Positions 27,148 to 36,328 of a stretch of DNA of 64,000 nucleotides are shown in pieces; positions within the stretch are counted from its first letter, which is position 1, and each line of letters begins with the position of its first letter. The position numbers and the translations under genes are program-made. The notes beneath the pieces were generated by a model. The model saw nothing but the letters and a program-made list of their open reading frames with translations, was not told the origin of the DNA and did not search any database. This DNA is from Xaviernesmea oryzae. Its GTDB lineage: Bacteria; Pseudomonadota; Alphaproteobacteria; Rhizobiales; Rhizobiaceae. The stretch is from NCBI RefSeq assembly GCF_900177415.1, contig NZ_FXAF01000008.1, positions 479,433-543,432 of the forward strand, written 5' to 3'.

Positions 27148-27183
27148 ATCGGCGGCCTGCCGCTGAACCGGCAGGCCGCCGAT
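27148..27183 (+). terminator. Perfect 14-bp inverted repeat after the SDR gene
   Basis: ATCGGCGGCCTGCC at 27148-27161 and its exact complement at 27170-27183 enclose an 8-base loop, starting four bases after the SDR stop. It lacks a following T-run, so it may be an attenuator or RNA-stabilising hairpin rather than a classic intrinsic terminator. Confidence 0.55.
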
Positions 27184-27211
27184 TGCACGTGGCGGGCATC
27201 AGGGGGCTCTC

Positions 27212-27481
27212 ATGCATATGCTTCTTGTCGTCGTCGGAGGGGTGGTCCTGCTCGGCGTCTTCCTTCTGTTCGGAAAGCTCTGGGGCGGCGACATCAGCGG
27301 CATGGCCGCCGGGGCGAAGCTCTTTGTCCCGGCCTGGCTCGCCGTGGCGCTGGTCAACATGTGGGTCGGTGTGACCAGAGCCGGCTACACGGTCGCACAG
27401 GAACTGCCGATCCTTTTCGTCGTCTTTGCCGTGCCCGCGGCGCTTGCCGCCCTGGTGGCATGGCAACTGGCGCGAGGCTGA
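27212..27481 (+). CDS. Small three-span membrane protein upstream of the antiporter
   Basis: An 89-residue, very hydrophobic protein with three likely transmembrane helices (about 3-20, 38-56 and 66-86). AGGGGG ends six bases before ATG 27212. It lies three bases before the antiporter gene, so the two are cotranscribed and the small protein may be an accessory subunit. The family is not recognised beyond being a common companion of such antiporters. Confidence 0.75.
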   Translation: MHMLLVVVGGVVLLGVFLLFGKLWGGDISGMAAGAKLFVPAWLAVALVNMWVGVTRAGYTVAQELPILFVVFAVPAALAALVAWQLARG

Positions 27482-27484
27482 TTC

Positions 27485-29281
27485 ATGGCGGCCGAAACCA
27501 TCTCGCATGCTGCCGAAGCCGCACATCACGGCAGTGTCGACCTGATCGCCGTGGTGGTGCTTCTTGCCGCTGCCGTGGTCACCGTGCCGCTGTTCCGGCG
27601 CGCGGGTCTCGGCTCGGTGCTGGGCTATCTCGCTGCGGGCCTTGCGATCGGCCCCTTCGGACTCGGCTTCTTCCACGACGCGCAATCGATCATCCATGTC
27701 GCCGAACTGGGCGTCGTGCTCTTCCTGTTTATCATTGGGCTAGAGATGCAGCCTTCGCGTCTGTGGGCCATGCGCGGTGAGATATTCGGGCTCGGTCTGC
27801 TGCAGGTGGGTCTCGCCGTCGCTGTGCTGGTATGGGTGGGCCTTGCGCTCGGCTATCCAACCGCGGCGAGTTTCGTCGCCGGCACCGGCTTCGTGCTGAC
27901 CTCCACCGCCATCGTCATGCAGATGCTGGAGGAACGCGGCGAGATGGGACTTCCAAAGGGGCGTCGCATAATCGCCATCCTGCTTCTGGAAGACTTGGCC
28001 ATCGTTCCGCTGCTGGCGCTGGTCGCATTCCTTGCGCCCTCCGGAGCCGAAGCGACCCTAACCGATCGTCTCACCGGCGTCACCATCGGGCTTGCCGCCA
28101 TCGCGGCGCTGGTGCTGGCGGGGCGCTACCTGCTCGATCCGATGTTCCGGCTGCTCGCCCGGTTTGGCGCGCGCGAGGTGATGACGGCGGCGGCGCTTCT
28201 CGTCGTGCTCGGCGCGGCGGTACTGATGCAGGCGGGCGGGCTGTCCATGGCCATGGGAGCGTTCCTGGCTGGCGTGCTCCTGTCGGAGTCCTCATTCCGT
28301 CATCAGCTCGAGGCCGACGTCGAACCTTTCCGCGGGCTGCTGCTCGGCCTGTTCTTCCTTGGCGTCGGCATGGCGCTCGACCTGAACATCATTGCCGCGA
28401 ACTGGGCCGTGATCGCGATCTCCGTTCCCGCCTTCATGATCCTGAAGATGGCGGTGATCTATGGTGTCGCGCGGTTCCTCAAGGCCGGCAATCGTGAAGC
28501 GATGGAGCGTACGGTGCTGATGGCGCAGGGCGGCGAGTTCGCCTTCGTGCTCTACGCCACCGCCACCCAGTTCGGCATCCTGACGGCCGAATGGAACGCC
28601 AATCTGACCGCGATCATCATCATCTCCATGGTGCTGACGCCGCTGATGGTCATCTTTCACGACCGGCTGTTGCCGGAGCCCGTGCAATCGATGGACGGCG
28701 TCGAAGCAGCCGAGGGCCTTTCCGGCAGCGTGCTTCTCATCGGCTTCGGGCGCTTCGGTCAGATCGTCAGCCAGCCGCTGCTGGCGCGGGGCCATTCTAT
28801 CTCGATCATCGAGACGAGCACCGAAGCGATCCGCGACGCCGAGGATTTCGGCTTCAAGGTCTATTATGGCGACGGATCGCGCCTCGACATCCTTCATGCG
28901 GCGGGCGCGGAAAATGCCAGAGCCATCGTCATCGCCGTCGACGACGCGAAAGCGGCAAGCACGATTGCCGAGCTCGCGAAACATGAATTTCCGCTCGTTC
29001 CGGTGCTCGCCCGCTCGATCGACCGCGAACATGCCATCGAACTTGTTCACGCCAGCGTCGACTATCAAGTGCGTGAGACCGTCGAATCCGCCCTTAAACT
29101 CGGCGAGCGGGCACTGCTCGTGCTCGGCGACGAGCCGGAAGCGGCCACTGAGTTGATGGCCGACATCCGCCGCCGCGACGCCGAGCGCTTCGAGATCGAG
29201 ACAGTCGGCGGCATCTATGCCGGCCGCGACCTGATCCACGGCAATGCTCCCGGCAAGGGTGAACCGGAGACCTCGTCATGA
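27485..29281 (+). CDS. KefB/KefC-type monovalent cation:proton antiporter (CPA2)
   Basis: A 598-residue CPA2 antiporter. About 12 transmembrane helices occupy residues 15-395, including family segments AGLAIGPFGLGF (about 51-62), FLFIIGLEMQPSRLW (about 81-95) and FVLTSTAIVMQMLEERGE. A TrkA-N/RCK nucleotide-binding domain follows (LIGFGRFGQIV near 418-428, acidic IIET strand end, YYGDGSRLDIL near 458-468). It probably exports potassium in exchange for protons under control of NAD(H) or thiol adducts. It overlaps the DUF924 gene (ATGA). No KefF/KefG-like ancillary protein is nearby. Confidence 0.93.
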   Translation: MAAETISHAAEAAHHGSVDLIAVVVLLAAAVVTVPLFRRAGLGSVLGYLAAGLAIGPFGLGFFHDAQSIIHVAELGVVLFLFIIGLEMQPSRLWAMRGEIFGLGLLQVGLAVAVLVWVGLALGYPTAASFVAGTGFVLTSTAIVMQMLEERGEMGLPKGRRIIAILLLEDLAIVPLLALVAFLAPSGAEATLTDRLTGVTIGLAAIAALVLAGRYLLDPMFRLLARFGAREVMTAAALLVVLGAAVLMQAGGLSMAMGAFLAGVLLSESSFRHQLEADVEPFRGLLLGLFFLGVGMALDLNIIAANWAVIAISVPAFMILKMAVIYGVARFLKAGNREAMERTVLMAQGGEFAFVLYATATQFGILTAEWNANLTAIIIISMVLTPLMVIFHDRLLPEPVQSMDGVEAAEGLSGSVLLIGFGRFGQIVSQPLLARGHSISIIETSTEAIRDAEDFGFKVYYGDGSRLDILHAAGAENARAIVIAVDDAKAASTIAELAKHEFPLVPVLARSIDREHAIELVHASVDYQVRETVESALKLGERALLVLGDEPEAATELMADIRRRDAERFEIETVGGIYAGRDLIHGNAPGKGEPETSS

Positions 29282-29853
29282 TCGCCATATCCATCACGCG
29301 GTGGCGTAGAGATGACGAGCTGATTTCGGATGTTGTCGGCTTCTGGAAGCAAGCTGGCAATGAAGGCCGATGGTTTGACAAGGACAACAACTTCGATCGC
29401 AGATTCAAGGAGCGCTTCCTCGACTTGCACATGGCGGTCGCGGCGCGGAAGCACGACGACTGGGTAAAAACGCCCGAAGGTGCGTTGGCGCTGCTGATCC
29501 TCACGGACCAGTTTCCGCGTAATGCCTTTCGCGGCACAGGCCATATGTATGCGACGGATCCGCTGGCGCGGCAGTATGCTCGAGAAGCGCAGGCGGCCGG
29601 ACATATGGAACGCGTCGAGGTGGATCTGCGCCTGTTCTTCTGTCTACCCTTCGCCCATTCGGAAGAAATCGCCGACCAGGACCTCTCCGTGGCGCTCAAT
29701 GCGAAACTTGGCGAGCCATGGCTCTCCCATGCGCAGAGTCACCGAGACATCATCCGCCGCTTCGGGCGCTTCCCGCACCGTAATCCGATGCTGGGGCGAA
29801 ACACGACCACAGAAGAAGCCAGGTTTCTCAAGGCAGGCGGCTTTCAGGGTTAG
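29278..29853 (+). CDS. DUF924-family protein
   Basis: A 191-residue protein of the DUF924 family, helical with a TPR-like fold. Family text is plain: FWKQAGNEGRWFDKDNNFDR near 17-36, LALLILTDQFPRNAFRGTG near 64-82, FFCLPFAHSE near 121-130, and FGRFPHRNPMLGR near 160-172. Its ATG overlaps the antiporter stop by four bases, so they are translationally coupled. The molecular function is unknown; DUF924 genes are common in proteobacteria. Confidence 0.92.
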   Translation: MIAISITRWRRDDELISDVVGFWKQAGNEGRWFDKDNNFDRRFKERFLDLHMAVAARKHDDWVKTPEGALALLILTDQFPRNAFRGTGHMYATDPLARQYAREAQAAGHMERVEVDLRLFFCLPFAHSEEIADQDLSVALNAKLGEPWLSHAQSHRDIIRRFGRFPHRNPMLGRNTTTEEARFLKAGGFQG

Positions 29854-30017
29854 CGCCCCGACGCGGTGATCCATCGCGCCGCGGCTTATTCTGCCACTAC
29901 AGGTACAGACGGATTTCTCCGACACACCATTGACTTGCGGGCTCCAGTCCAGAGCCTCAGTTAATAAGGCTATGGAGGGGAATAGACCCTATGCCCGCCA
30001 TTTCCCCCCATGCTCGC

Positions 30018-30387
30018 ACTTTATGGATGCCAAGCCATAGGCGACGATGCGGCCGATGGCTACGGCATTGGCGCCGAGTGCGATGGTGGCGGCGATGTCG
30101 CTGCCGCGGCAGATGCCGGAATCGAGAATGATCGGAACGTCCTTGCCGACCGCCTTGCGGATCGCCGGCAGGGCTTCCAGCGTCGTCAGTGTGCGGTCGA
30201 TGGTGCGGCCGCCATAATTCGAGACGTAGAGGCCGACGGCGCCGGCATCTAGTTATGCCCTGGCGTCCCGCGAGCTCGAAACGCCCTTGACGATGCAGGG
30301 GAGCAGGGCCTTGCCGATGACGCTTGCAGCCTGCGCCCAGGTCCAGCGCAGCCTGGTGAAATCGAGAAGTCCCGTCCCAAACGTAGT
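30018..30387 (-). pseudogene. FMN-dependent alpha-hydroxy-acid dehydrogenase fragment
   Basis: Minus-strand remnant of an LldD-type enzyme C-terminal half. Recognisable parts are LRWTWAQAASVIG, LPCIVKGVSSSRDARA, GLYVSNYGGRTIDRTLTTLE (N-Y-G-G replaces the active-site N-H-G-G), VPIILDSGICRGSDIAATIA and AVAIGRIVAYGLAS. A TAA at 30253-30255 breaks the frame after RDARA. Both ends are truncated, and no start is present. The active-site His to Tyr change, stop and truncations show it is dead. Confidence 0.8.
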
Positions 30388-30409
30388 CGGGCGGGCCGAG
30401 GCCCGCCCG
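30388..30409 (-). terminator. GC-rich hairpin after the RidA-like gene remnant
   Basis: CGGGCGGGC (30388-30396) and GCCCGCCCG (30401-30409) pair exactly around CGAG. It lies just past the RidA-like stop on the minus strand. There is only a weak T-rich follow-up, so termination is plausible but not proven. Confidence 0.4.
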
Positions 30410-30473
30410 CGAAGAAAATGTCACTTCTTGGCGGCGATCTGCACGATCTCGATCAGGCGGCGCGGATCGCCTA

Positions 30474-31390
30474 GAGCGGGATGAAGTCATTTCCGGTCGT
30501 ATCCGGCATTGGCGAAGTAGTTTGAGCACTCGGCGGGTGTCGTCCGGTTGAGGATTTCGCCGATGGCCTGACAGACGGTTTCGGCCGTCCGTTTGGCCGC
30601 CTTTCGAAGCCAGTGTTTGAGCTTGGCGAAGAACTGTTCGATGGGGTTGAGGTCGGGTGAGTATTTGGGCAGGAGAATAAGCTTGGCTCCGACCTTGCGG
30701 ATGGCGCGACGCACGGCCTTGCCCTTGTGCGAGCCGAGATTGTCCATGACAACGATGTCGCCGGGCTTGAGGGTCGGGACCAGCACGGTCTCGATATAGA
30801 GGCGGAAGCGCTCGCCATTGATCGGCCCATCGATGAGCCATGGCGCGGTGATGCCGTCATGGCGCAAGGCGGCCAGGAACGTCATGGTTTTCCAGTGGCC
30901 GTGCGGCACCTTTGCCTTGATGCGCTGTCCAACTGGCGCCCAGCCTCTGAGTGGCGCCATGTTGGTCTTGGTCCAGGTTTCGTCGATGAACACCAGGCGG
31001 GCAGGATCGATGCGGTTCTGATAGGCCAGCCATTGCGCCCGCCGGCGCGCTACGTCGGGGCGATCCTGCTCGGCTTGCGGTAGCGCTCAATGAGCCATTT
31101 GCGCCAGGCTCCCGATAGCTTCTTCGGCTTGGACCCGCCGACTTTGCGCGGCGCTACGCTGCCGGTTTCCTCTTCGAGCTTCACCCACTCGATCGCCGCG
31201 CTGTAGCTGACCCCGAAACGCTTCGCAGCCGCACGTCGCGACATCCCCTCCCTCTTCACCGCCTCCACGACGCGCTCACGCAGATCCATCGATAGTGCCA
31301 TCCATGCTGGCCTCCTCCCAGCAGGAACGGTGAATCAGAAAATCGCTGATTTGGGAATCCTCAACGACTCCAAACGATTTCATCCCGCTC
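30474..31390 (-). mobile_element. IS630-family element, internally deleted (917 bp)
   Basis: The ends GAGCGGGATGAA (30474-30485) and TTCATCCCGCTC (31379-31390) are perfect 12-bp inverted repeats with looser similarity inward. TA flanks both sides (30472-30473 and 31391-31392), the usual IS630 target duplication. Removing one TA and the element restores a RidA-like frame. The transposase inside lacks its middle part, so the copy cannot move by itself. Confidence 0.9.
30487..31301 (-). pseudogene. IS630 transposase, deleted and frameshifted
   Basis: The N-terminal part (from 31301) has the paired HTH: MDLRERVVEAVKREGMSRRA, then AKRFGVSYSAAIEWVK. After GAWRKWLIERYRK the frame is lost, and AEQDRPDVARRRAQWLAY appears in another frame. 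About 40 residues between the HTH and catalytic domain that IS630 transposases have are missing. The C-terminal part (30993 to 30487) keeps the DDE core: FIDETWTKTNM, DIVVMDNLGSHKG and YSPDLNPIEQFFAKLK. Both parts match one family, so this is a deletion derivative and not two genes. Confidence 0.88.
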
Positions 31391-31585
31391 TAGATCGGCG
31401 ACGCCGATCGTTGCGCGCGACGGCAGGCCGCATTCCCGCCGGAACGGCTGGTCCGGCGCGCTTCTGCCCGAGACCTTCATGAACGTCTGGATGCTGACGC
31501 CGGGCGGTCGTCCGCCTTCGCTTGCCTCCCAGAATCTCGTCGATTTCATATGCGCTGTGGTGTCACCGTCCGATCAGCGGATTTA

Positions 31586-32731
31586 TCAAACGTCACATCC
31601 TTGTTCATGTGGCAACTCTGATACACCTCGTTTGCCATAGTCTTGACTATGCAGATGCGCGACTGGAAGGTAATCGTGCTCATAGCCAAAGTATCGAGGG
31701 CCAACAAGGTCGATCCCCGCGCCCGTTGCCCAGATTTCCCGACATGGGATACCGAGCACGGCGACGGCAAGGCCATAGCGCAATTGTTCCGTCGTGACCG
31801 GTAGTCCACCATCCGCGTCCAGCGCGCAGATCAGGTCCGGCGTCGTTGCCAGCAGCGCTCCCGTTTCGTCCGAGGCAATCAGGAACTCGTTCTGGAAATC
31901 GACGGTGAAGGTCTTGCCGGCACTCGCGTCCATCCCCTTGAAAGTCGCTCTTCCCCGTGCAAAGCCGCCGACGGTCTGGCGGTTGATATCGACCACGCGG
32001 CCGGTGAAGAGCTTTTTGCCGTTCAGCCGGCTCGTCAGCGTATCGACGGGATTGCGGTTGGCCTTGCGCTCGCATGCGATGGTCTCGCCAATCTCTTTCA
32101 GGAGCGAAACCGTGCGGCGGAGCAGGCTACGCTTCAATTGGGCGCCGCTCGTTGGATAAAGGGCGACCAAGGCCGCACCTCCCATTTCGACAGTCTGGCA
32201 ACGTGCCAGCCGCTCGGTCCAGCGGTTCGATATTGCGTTGATGACCGAGCTGTTGCCCTTCTCATCGGCGATCACCATTGGCGTCGCCGGGATGTCGAAC
32301 ATGGTGAAGGAGACCATCTGCAGCTCCGGAAAGGCGCGGCCCATGCCGTCGCCGTCAACGAGTGGCAGACCGGTCGCCGCCGCGACCGCGAAGGGAATGG
32401 TCGAGTTCAACCCGCCGGCCTCTATGCAGACCAGCACGTCAGCGCGCCGGCCGAGATAGGCTTCGAGCTTCTGGAGCGCCTGATGGGCTTCCTGGCCGTT
32501 AGGCAGCTTTTCCAGCATGACGGTCGGCGCGCCCATCATGCAGACCGGCACGCAGAGGGCGTCGTCGGCGATATCGTCGACATCGATCACGGTGACAGGC
32601 CCGTGCTCGGTGATTGCCGCCTGCGCCATCAGCTTGCCGATGTAAGGGTCGCCGCCACCGCCCGTTCCCATGAATGCGCCGCCGAGCGCAATCGCTTCCA
32701 TATCGCTGCTTCCGACCGAGAAGGATGACAT
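31586..32731 (-). CDS. DUF917 / S-methyl thiohydantoin desulfurase-domain protein (copy 1)
   Basis: A 381-residue DUF917 protein, the family whose Pfam name is S-methyl thiohydantoin desulfurase domain. The N-terminal glycine motif FMGTGGGGDPYIG is near 20-32, CMMGAPTVMLEKLP near 64-77, DGDGMGRAFPELQMVSF near 126-142, and TTPDLICALDADGG near 298-311. It follows the hydantoinase gene by 38 bases on the same strand and is likely its partner, acting on a hydantoin- or thiohydantoin-like ring. Substrate specificity is inferred from family name only. The RidA remnant lies directly downstream. Confidence 0.9.
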   Translation of the reverse strand: MSSFSVGSSDMEAIALGGAFMGTGGGGDPYIGKLMAQAAITEHGPVTVIDVDDIADDALCVPVCMMGAPTVMLEKLPNGQEAHQALQKLEAYLGRRADVLVCIEAGGLNSTIPFAVAAATGLPLVDGDGMGRAFPELQMVSFTMFDIPATPMVIADEKGNSSVINAISNRWTERLARCQTVEMGGAALVALYPTSGAQLKRSLLRRTVSLLKEIGETIACERKANRNPVDTLTSRLNGKKLFTGRVVDINRQTVGGFARGRATFKGMDASAGKTFTVDFQNEFLIASDETGALLATTPDLICALDADGGLPVTTEQLRYGLAVAVLGIPCREIWATGAGIDLVGPRYFGYEHDYLPVAHLHSQDYGKRGVSELPHEQGCDV

Positions 32732-32769
32732 TGGGCGCTATCTCCTGCGTGAGCGTGAACTGGTCTGAA

Positions 32770-34329
32770 TCAGAAGCCCGTGCCGGCCATCTCGCCGACA
32801 ACCTTGACGTGGATGCGGGTGGCATTGCCGGGCAGATAAGCAAGCGGCACGTCCTCGCGTTCGATCGCCTCTACCGTTTTCGGCTTGGCGCCGGCTGCGA
32901 TCGCCTTGCTGCGCGCCTCCTCTTCCGCCTGCTTGAGGCATATCTCGCGCGTCAATCCGTTGGTGAGCGAGAAGACGCGATCGACCTCGCCGCTGACCTG
33001 TGCGATCGCTGCACCAACCGCGTTCGCGACGGCGAAATTCTCGGGCCGCACGACCTGCAGGTCGCCGATATGGCTCGGCATCAGGATCGAACCCCCACCG
33101 ACAGCGATGACCGGGATCGGGACCGGCGAAATGCGGCTGCGCTCGACGCCGCGTTCGAGGATCGCGGTCATCTCGGCGCGGGCCTTGTCGAGGAGGAGGG
33201 TATCCAGAGAGGCAACTGCCTCGCGATTTCCCACCGAAGCCTCGCCGCGCGCGACGGCAATGTCGGTCGCGGTCAGCACGCTGCCGCCGAAGGCCAGCGC
33301 TTCATTCGAAATGCGATAGCCGACGGACTGCGGGCCGACGGTAACGCGGCCGTCATCCGACTGCCGGACCAGCGAGCCGCCGCCGAGGCCGATCGAAAAG
33401 ACGTCCGGCATGCGGAAATTGGTCCTGACGCCGCCGATATCGACCACGGTCGCGGCTTGCCGCGGAAAGCCATGCTGCAGCGCGCCGATATCCGTCGTCG
33501 TGCCGCCGATGTCGACGACGATGCCGTCGCGGATGCCGGTCAGGAAAGCTGCGCCGCGCATCGAATTGGTGGGACCGGATGCGAAGGTCAGGACCGGGAA
33601 GCGCTTGACGGTTTCGGCCGCCATCAACGTCCCGTCGTTCTGGGTGATGAAGAAGGGGCAGGCGATGCCGGTTGCCGCGAGCGCTTCGGAAAAGGCCTTG
33701 ACGATGCGGGCGCTGAGCGTCAGCAGACTGGCGTTCATGATTGCAGCGCTCTCGCGCTCCAGGAGGCCGATGCGGCCGATATCGCTTGACAACACGACTT
33801 TGGCGCCCGGGCATTTCTGCAGCAGGCGATCGCGTGCGGCCTGTTCCATCTTGCTGTTGATGGGGCTGAAGACGGAGGTGATAGCCGCCGCGGTCAACCC
33901 CTTGTCTTTCATGTCGCCAGCAATGCGGTCCAGCTCGTCCAGATCGAGGGCGGCGATCTCGCGCCCATCGAATTCATAACCGCCGCGGACCATGTAGGTG
34001 TGCATGCCGGTCGCCGCGCGCAGGTCCGCCGGCCAGTCGACCATCGGCGGCAGGCAGGCAGTGGCTGGCAGGCCGAGCCGGATCGCCGCAACCGGGCTGA
34101 TATGCTTGCGCTCGATGACGGCATTGGTGAAATGCGTGGTGCCGATCATCACGTGGGTGATCTTTTCACGAGCGATGCCGGCCTTTGCGAGCACGTTTTC
34201 CAGCGCCTCCACGACCCCTGACATGACGTCTTCGGTGGTTGCCGCTTTCACGCCTGCAACCACCGTGCGGCCGGACATGATGACCGCATCCGTATTGGTT
34301 CCGCCGACATCGATACCCACACGAAACAT
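32770..34329 (-). CDS. Hydantoinase/oxoprolinase-family protein (copy 1)
   Basis: A 519-residue protein of HyuA type with the ATP-binding hydantoinase/oxoprolinase fold. The N-terminal GIDVGGTNTDAV is at about 5-16, ITHVMIGTTHFTNAVIERKH near 57-76, PVLTFASGPTNSMRGAAFL near 243-261, and VVDIGGTTTDIG near 268-279. ATP-dependent ring opening of hydantoin-like or 5-oxoproline-like compounds is the family reaction. It lacks a HyuB partner; a DUF917 gene follows instead. I chose ATG 34329 (MFRVGID); longer starts read as arginine-rich noncoding. Lies 26 bases after the FMN reductase gene in one operon. Confidence 0.92.
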   Translation of the reverse strand: MFRVGIDVGGTNTDAVIMSGRTVVAGVKAATTEDVMSGVVEALENVLAKAGIAREKITHVMIGTTHFTNAVIERKHISPVAAIRLGLPATACLPPMVDWPADLRAATGMHTYMVRGGYEFDGREIAALDLDELDRIAGDMKDKGLTAAAITSVFSPINSKMEQAARDRLLQKCPGAKVVLSSDIGRIGLLERESAAIMNASLLTLSARIVKAFSEALAATGIACPFFITQNDGTLMAAETVKRFPVLTFASGPTNSMRGAAFLTGIRDGIVVDIGGTTTDIGALQHGFPRQAATVVDIGGVRTNFRMPDVFSIGLGGGSLVRQSDDGRVTVGPQSVGYRISNEALAFGGSVLTATDIAVARGEASVGNREAVASLDTLLLDKARAEMTAILERGVERSRISPVPIPVIAVGGGSILMPSHIGDLQVVRPENFAVANAVGAAIAQVSGEVDRVFSLTNGLTREICLKQAEEEARSKAIAAGAKPKTVEAIEREDVPLAYLPGNATRIHVKVVGEMAGTGF

Positions 34330-34355
34330 GTTTCTTCTCCTTCGATGCGGTCTTC

Positions 34356-34919
34356 TCAGAGGGCGGCAGATATCGGTGTGGGCGCGATCGCACCTAACAT
34401 GCCGGCCAGTTGGCAAGCGGCAATCTCGCAGCGCTTCCGGACGGGAGCGGCCGTCAGCACGCCGTTTTCGAAATCCGCTTCAGAGGCGTAGATAGCGGAG
34501 GGCACCGTGGCGGCGCTGAAGAAGCCGAAAAGCGGGCGCATCTGATGCTCGACCGCCAGCGCATGCCGCTGGCCGCCGCCTGTCGCACAGATGAGAACGG
34601 GCTTGCCGACGAGCGCCAGCGGATCGACGAGATCCATGAGATGCTTGAAAAGGCCGCTATAGGACCCTTTGTAGATCGGGCTGCCGAATACCAATGCATC
34701 CGCCGTCTCTATCGCGGAGAGCATGGCTTCCAGTTTTTCCGGGGCCGTGGAGCGCAGGGTCGTGGTGCCGAGTTCCGGCAGGACTTCGGTCAGGTCGTTC
34801 ACCTGGCCGGAGGCGCCGGTCCGGCGGGCGACATCGTCCACGATATGCGCAACGAGAGCGCGGGTCTTCGACGGACAGCTCGTGCTGCCCGCTATGCCGA
34901 GGATTCTGGGCGGGATCAT
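34356..34919 (-). CDS. NAD(P)H-dependent FMN reductase
   Basis: A 187-residue flavodoxin-like reductase. The flavin-phosphate loop GIAGSTSCPSKTRAL is near 8-22 and the FGSPIYKGSYSGLFKHLMDL loop near 79-98, as in SsuE/MsuE-type reductases. It supplies reduced FMN, most likely to the LLM monooxygenase encoded just upstream in the same operon, with a 56-base gap. ATG 34919 (MIPPRIL) is chosen over 34979 because the extra residues are arginine-rich and unlike the family. Confidence 0.92.
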   Translation of the reverse strand: MIPPRILGIAGSTSCPSKTRALVAHIVDDVARRTGASGQVNDLTEVLPELGTTTLRSTAPEKLEAMLSAIETADALVFGSPIYKGSYSGLFKHLMDLVDPLALVGKPVLICATGGGQRHALAVEHQMRPLFGFFSAATVPSAIYASEADFENGVLTAAPVRKRCEIAACQLAGMLGAIAPTPISAAL

Positions 34920-34975
34920 GAGATTTTCTTCCGGTCGGGTCGTGGCGGTACGTTCTCGACGAGAACGGCGAGGCG

Positions 34976-36328
34976 TCATTCCGCGGCGTGATCCGCGACG
35001 GAGGCAAACCGGTTCTGCGGCCAGCGCAGTCCCAGGTTGGCGCGAAGGGTCCTGCCTTCGTATTCCGTGCGGAAGAGGCCGCGCCGCTGCAGTTCCGGAA
35101 TAACCAGATCGACGAAATCCGTCAGGCTGCCGGGGAGGGACTGCGGCATGATGTTGAAGCCGTCCGCCGCATCACCCTTGAACCATTCCTCCATCTTGTC
35201 GGCGATCTCCTGGGGCGTGCCGATCACGAGGTGATGACCGCGCGTGCCGGCGATCCGCATGTAGAGCTGCCGGATCGTCATGTTTTCGCGATGGGCCGTG
35301 TCCTTCAGCACCTTCAGCCGCCCCTTGCCGGTATTGCTGTCAGGGATGTCGGGGAAGGGGCCATCGACGTCGTAGCCGCTGAGATCGTATCCCGCCATCG
35401 ATGAGAGGAGGCCGAGGCCGACGATCGGGTCGATGAGGTTCTGGAGTTCCGCGAACTTATCCTCGGCTTCCGCCTTGGTCCGCCCGACGACTGGGGAGAG
35501 GCCCGGCATGATCTTCAGGTCATCCTGGCTGCGGCCATAGGCGGGCAAGCGGGATTTCAGTGTTTTATAGAAGGCGGCGCCGTCTTCCAGCGTCGGCTGG
35601 GCTGTGAAGACGACATCGGCGCAGAGGGCTGCAAGATCCATGCCGTCCTCGGAGGAGCCGGCCTGGACCACGATCGGCCGGCCCTGCGGCGTACGCGGCA
35701 CGTTCAGCGGGCCGCGGACCGAGAAATACTCGCCCTTGTGACGCAGGATATGGAGCGTCGCCGGATCGAAATAACGGCCGCTCTGCTTGTCGCGGATGAA
35801 GGAATTGTCTTCCCAGCTGTCCCAGAGACCAAGCACGACATCGGCGAATTCCCGGGCACGCTTATAGCGTTCTGCATGGGCGAGGTGCACGTCGAAACCG
35901 AAATTATAGGCTTCCGCTTCGTTGGCCGAGGTGACCAGGTTCCAGCCGGCCCGACCGCCGCTCAAGTGGTCGAGAGAGGCATACTTGCGGGCGACGTTAT
36001 AAGGCTCGTTGAAGGTCGCAGTCGCGGTGGCGACAAGGCCGATATTCTCGGTGACAGATGCGAGCGCGGACAGTAACGTGATCGGTTCGAAATAGGCTGC
36101 CCGCGAACTGCGGCCATCGGAGTCGATATCCCGTTCCCAGACACCCGCATTGTCGGCCAGGAACATCATGTCGAACTTGCCGCGTTCGGCAACTTTCACG
36201 ATCCTGATGTATTCCTGGAGGTTGACGCCACCATCCTCCTTGACGTCCGGATGGCGCCAGGCCGCGATATGCTGGCCTGTCGCGGTCAGAAAGGCACCCA
36301 GCTTGATCATCTTTTTTGATCCCGGCAT
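34976..36328 (-). CDS. LLM-class flavin-dependent monooxygenase (NtaA/SnaA/DszA type)
   Basis: A 450-residue luciferase-like monooxygenase of the NtaA/SnaA/DszA/SoxA subgroup. Features are AWRHPD near 23-28, FDMMFLADNAGV near 52-63, HLSGGRAGWNLVTSANEAEA near 142-161, and VQAGSSEDGMDLAA near 223-236. These enzymes use FMNH2 and oxygen to oxidise amines or sulfur compounds, and the next gene encodes a suitable reductase. It probably begins the operon LLM, reductase, hydantoinase, DUF917 (and RidA). A sulfur-containing hydantoin substrate would fit both it and DUF917, but this is inference. Confidence 0.92.
   Translation of the reverse strand: MPGSKKMIKLGAFLTATGQHIAAWRHPDVKEDGGVNLQEYIRIVKVAERGKFDMMFLADNAGVWERDIDSDGRSSRAAYFEPITLLSALASVTENIGLVATATATFNEPYNVARKYASLDHLSGGRAGWNLVTSANEAEAYNFGFDVHLAHAERYKRAREFADVVLGLWDSWEDNSFIRDKQSGRYFDPATLHILRHKGEYFSVRGPLNVPRTPQGRPIVVQAGSSEDGMDLAALCADVVFTAQPTLEDGAAFYKTLKSRLPAYGRSQDDLKIMPGLSPVVGRTKAEAEDKFAELQNLIDPIVGLGLLSSMAGYDLSGYDVDGPFPDIPDSNTGKGRLKVLKDTAHRENMTIRQLYMRIAGTRGHHLVIGTPQEIADKMEEWFKGDAADGFNIMPQSLPGSLTDFVDLVIPELQRRGLFRTEYEGRTLRANLGLRWPQNRFASVADHAAE

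Larger units (their letters stand above)
30421..31560 (-). pseudogene. RidA (Rid/YjgF)-like gene, frameshifted and split by IS630
   Basis: With the IS630 removed the minus strand reads LPSRATIGVADLGDPRRLIE and then IVQIAAKK and stop, a typical RidA C-terminus with the P-x-R-x-T-x-G pattern. Upstream, family-like pieces lie in different frames: YEIDEILGG (about 31525-31555) and VSIQTFMKVSGR (about 31460-31505), so several small indels preceded or followed the insertion. RidA proteins hydrolyse reactive enamines and imines. The remnant begins about 30 bases after the DUF917 stop, so it was probably the last gene of the hydantoin-type operon. Confidence 0.55.

Noticed and set aside
30015..30252. 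An 80-codon plus-strand frame opposite the hydroxy-acid dehydrogenase remnant
   Set aside because: The minus strand carries a clear FMN-enzyme sequence, so the plus frame is its shadow.
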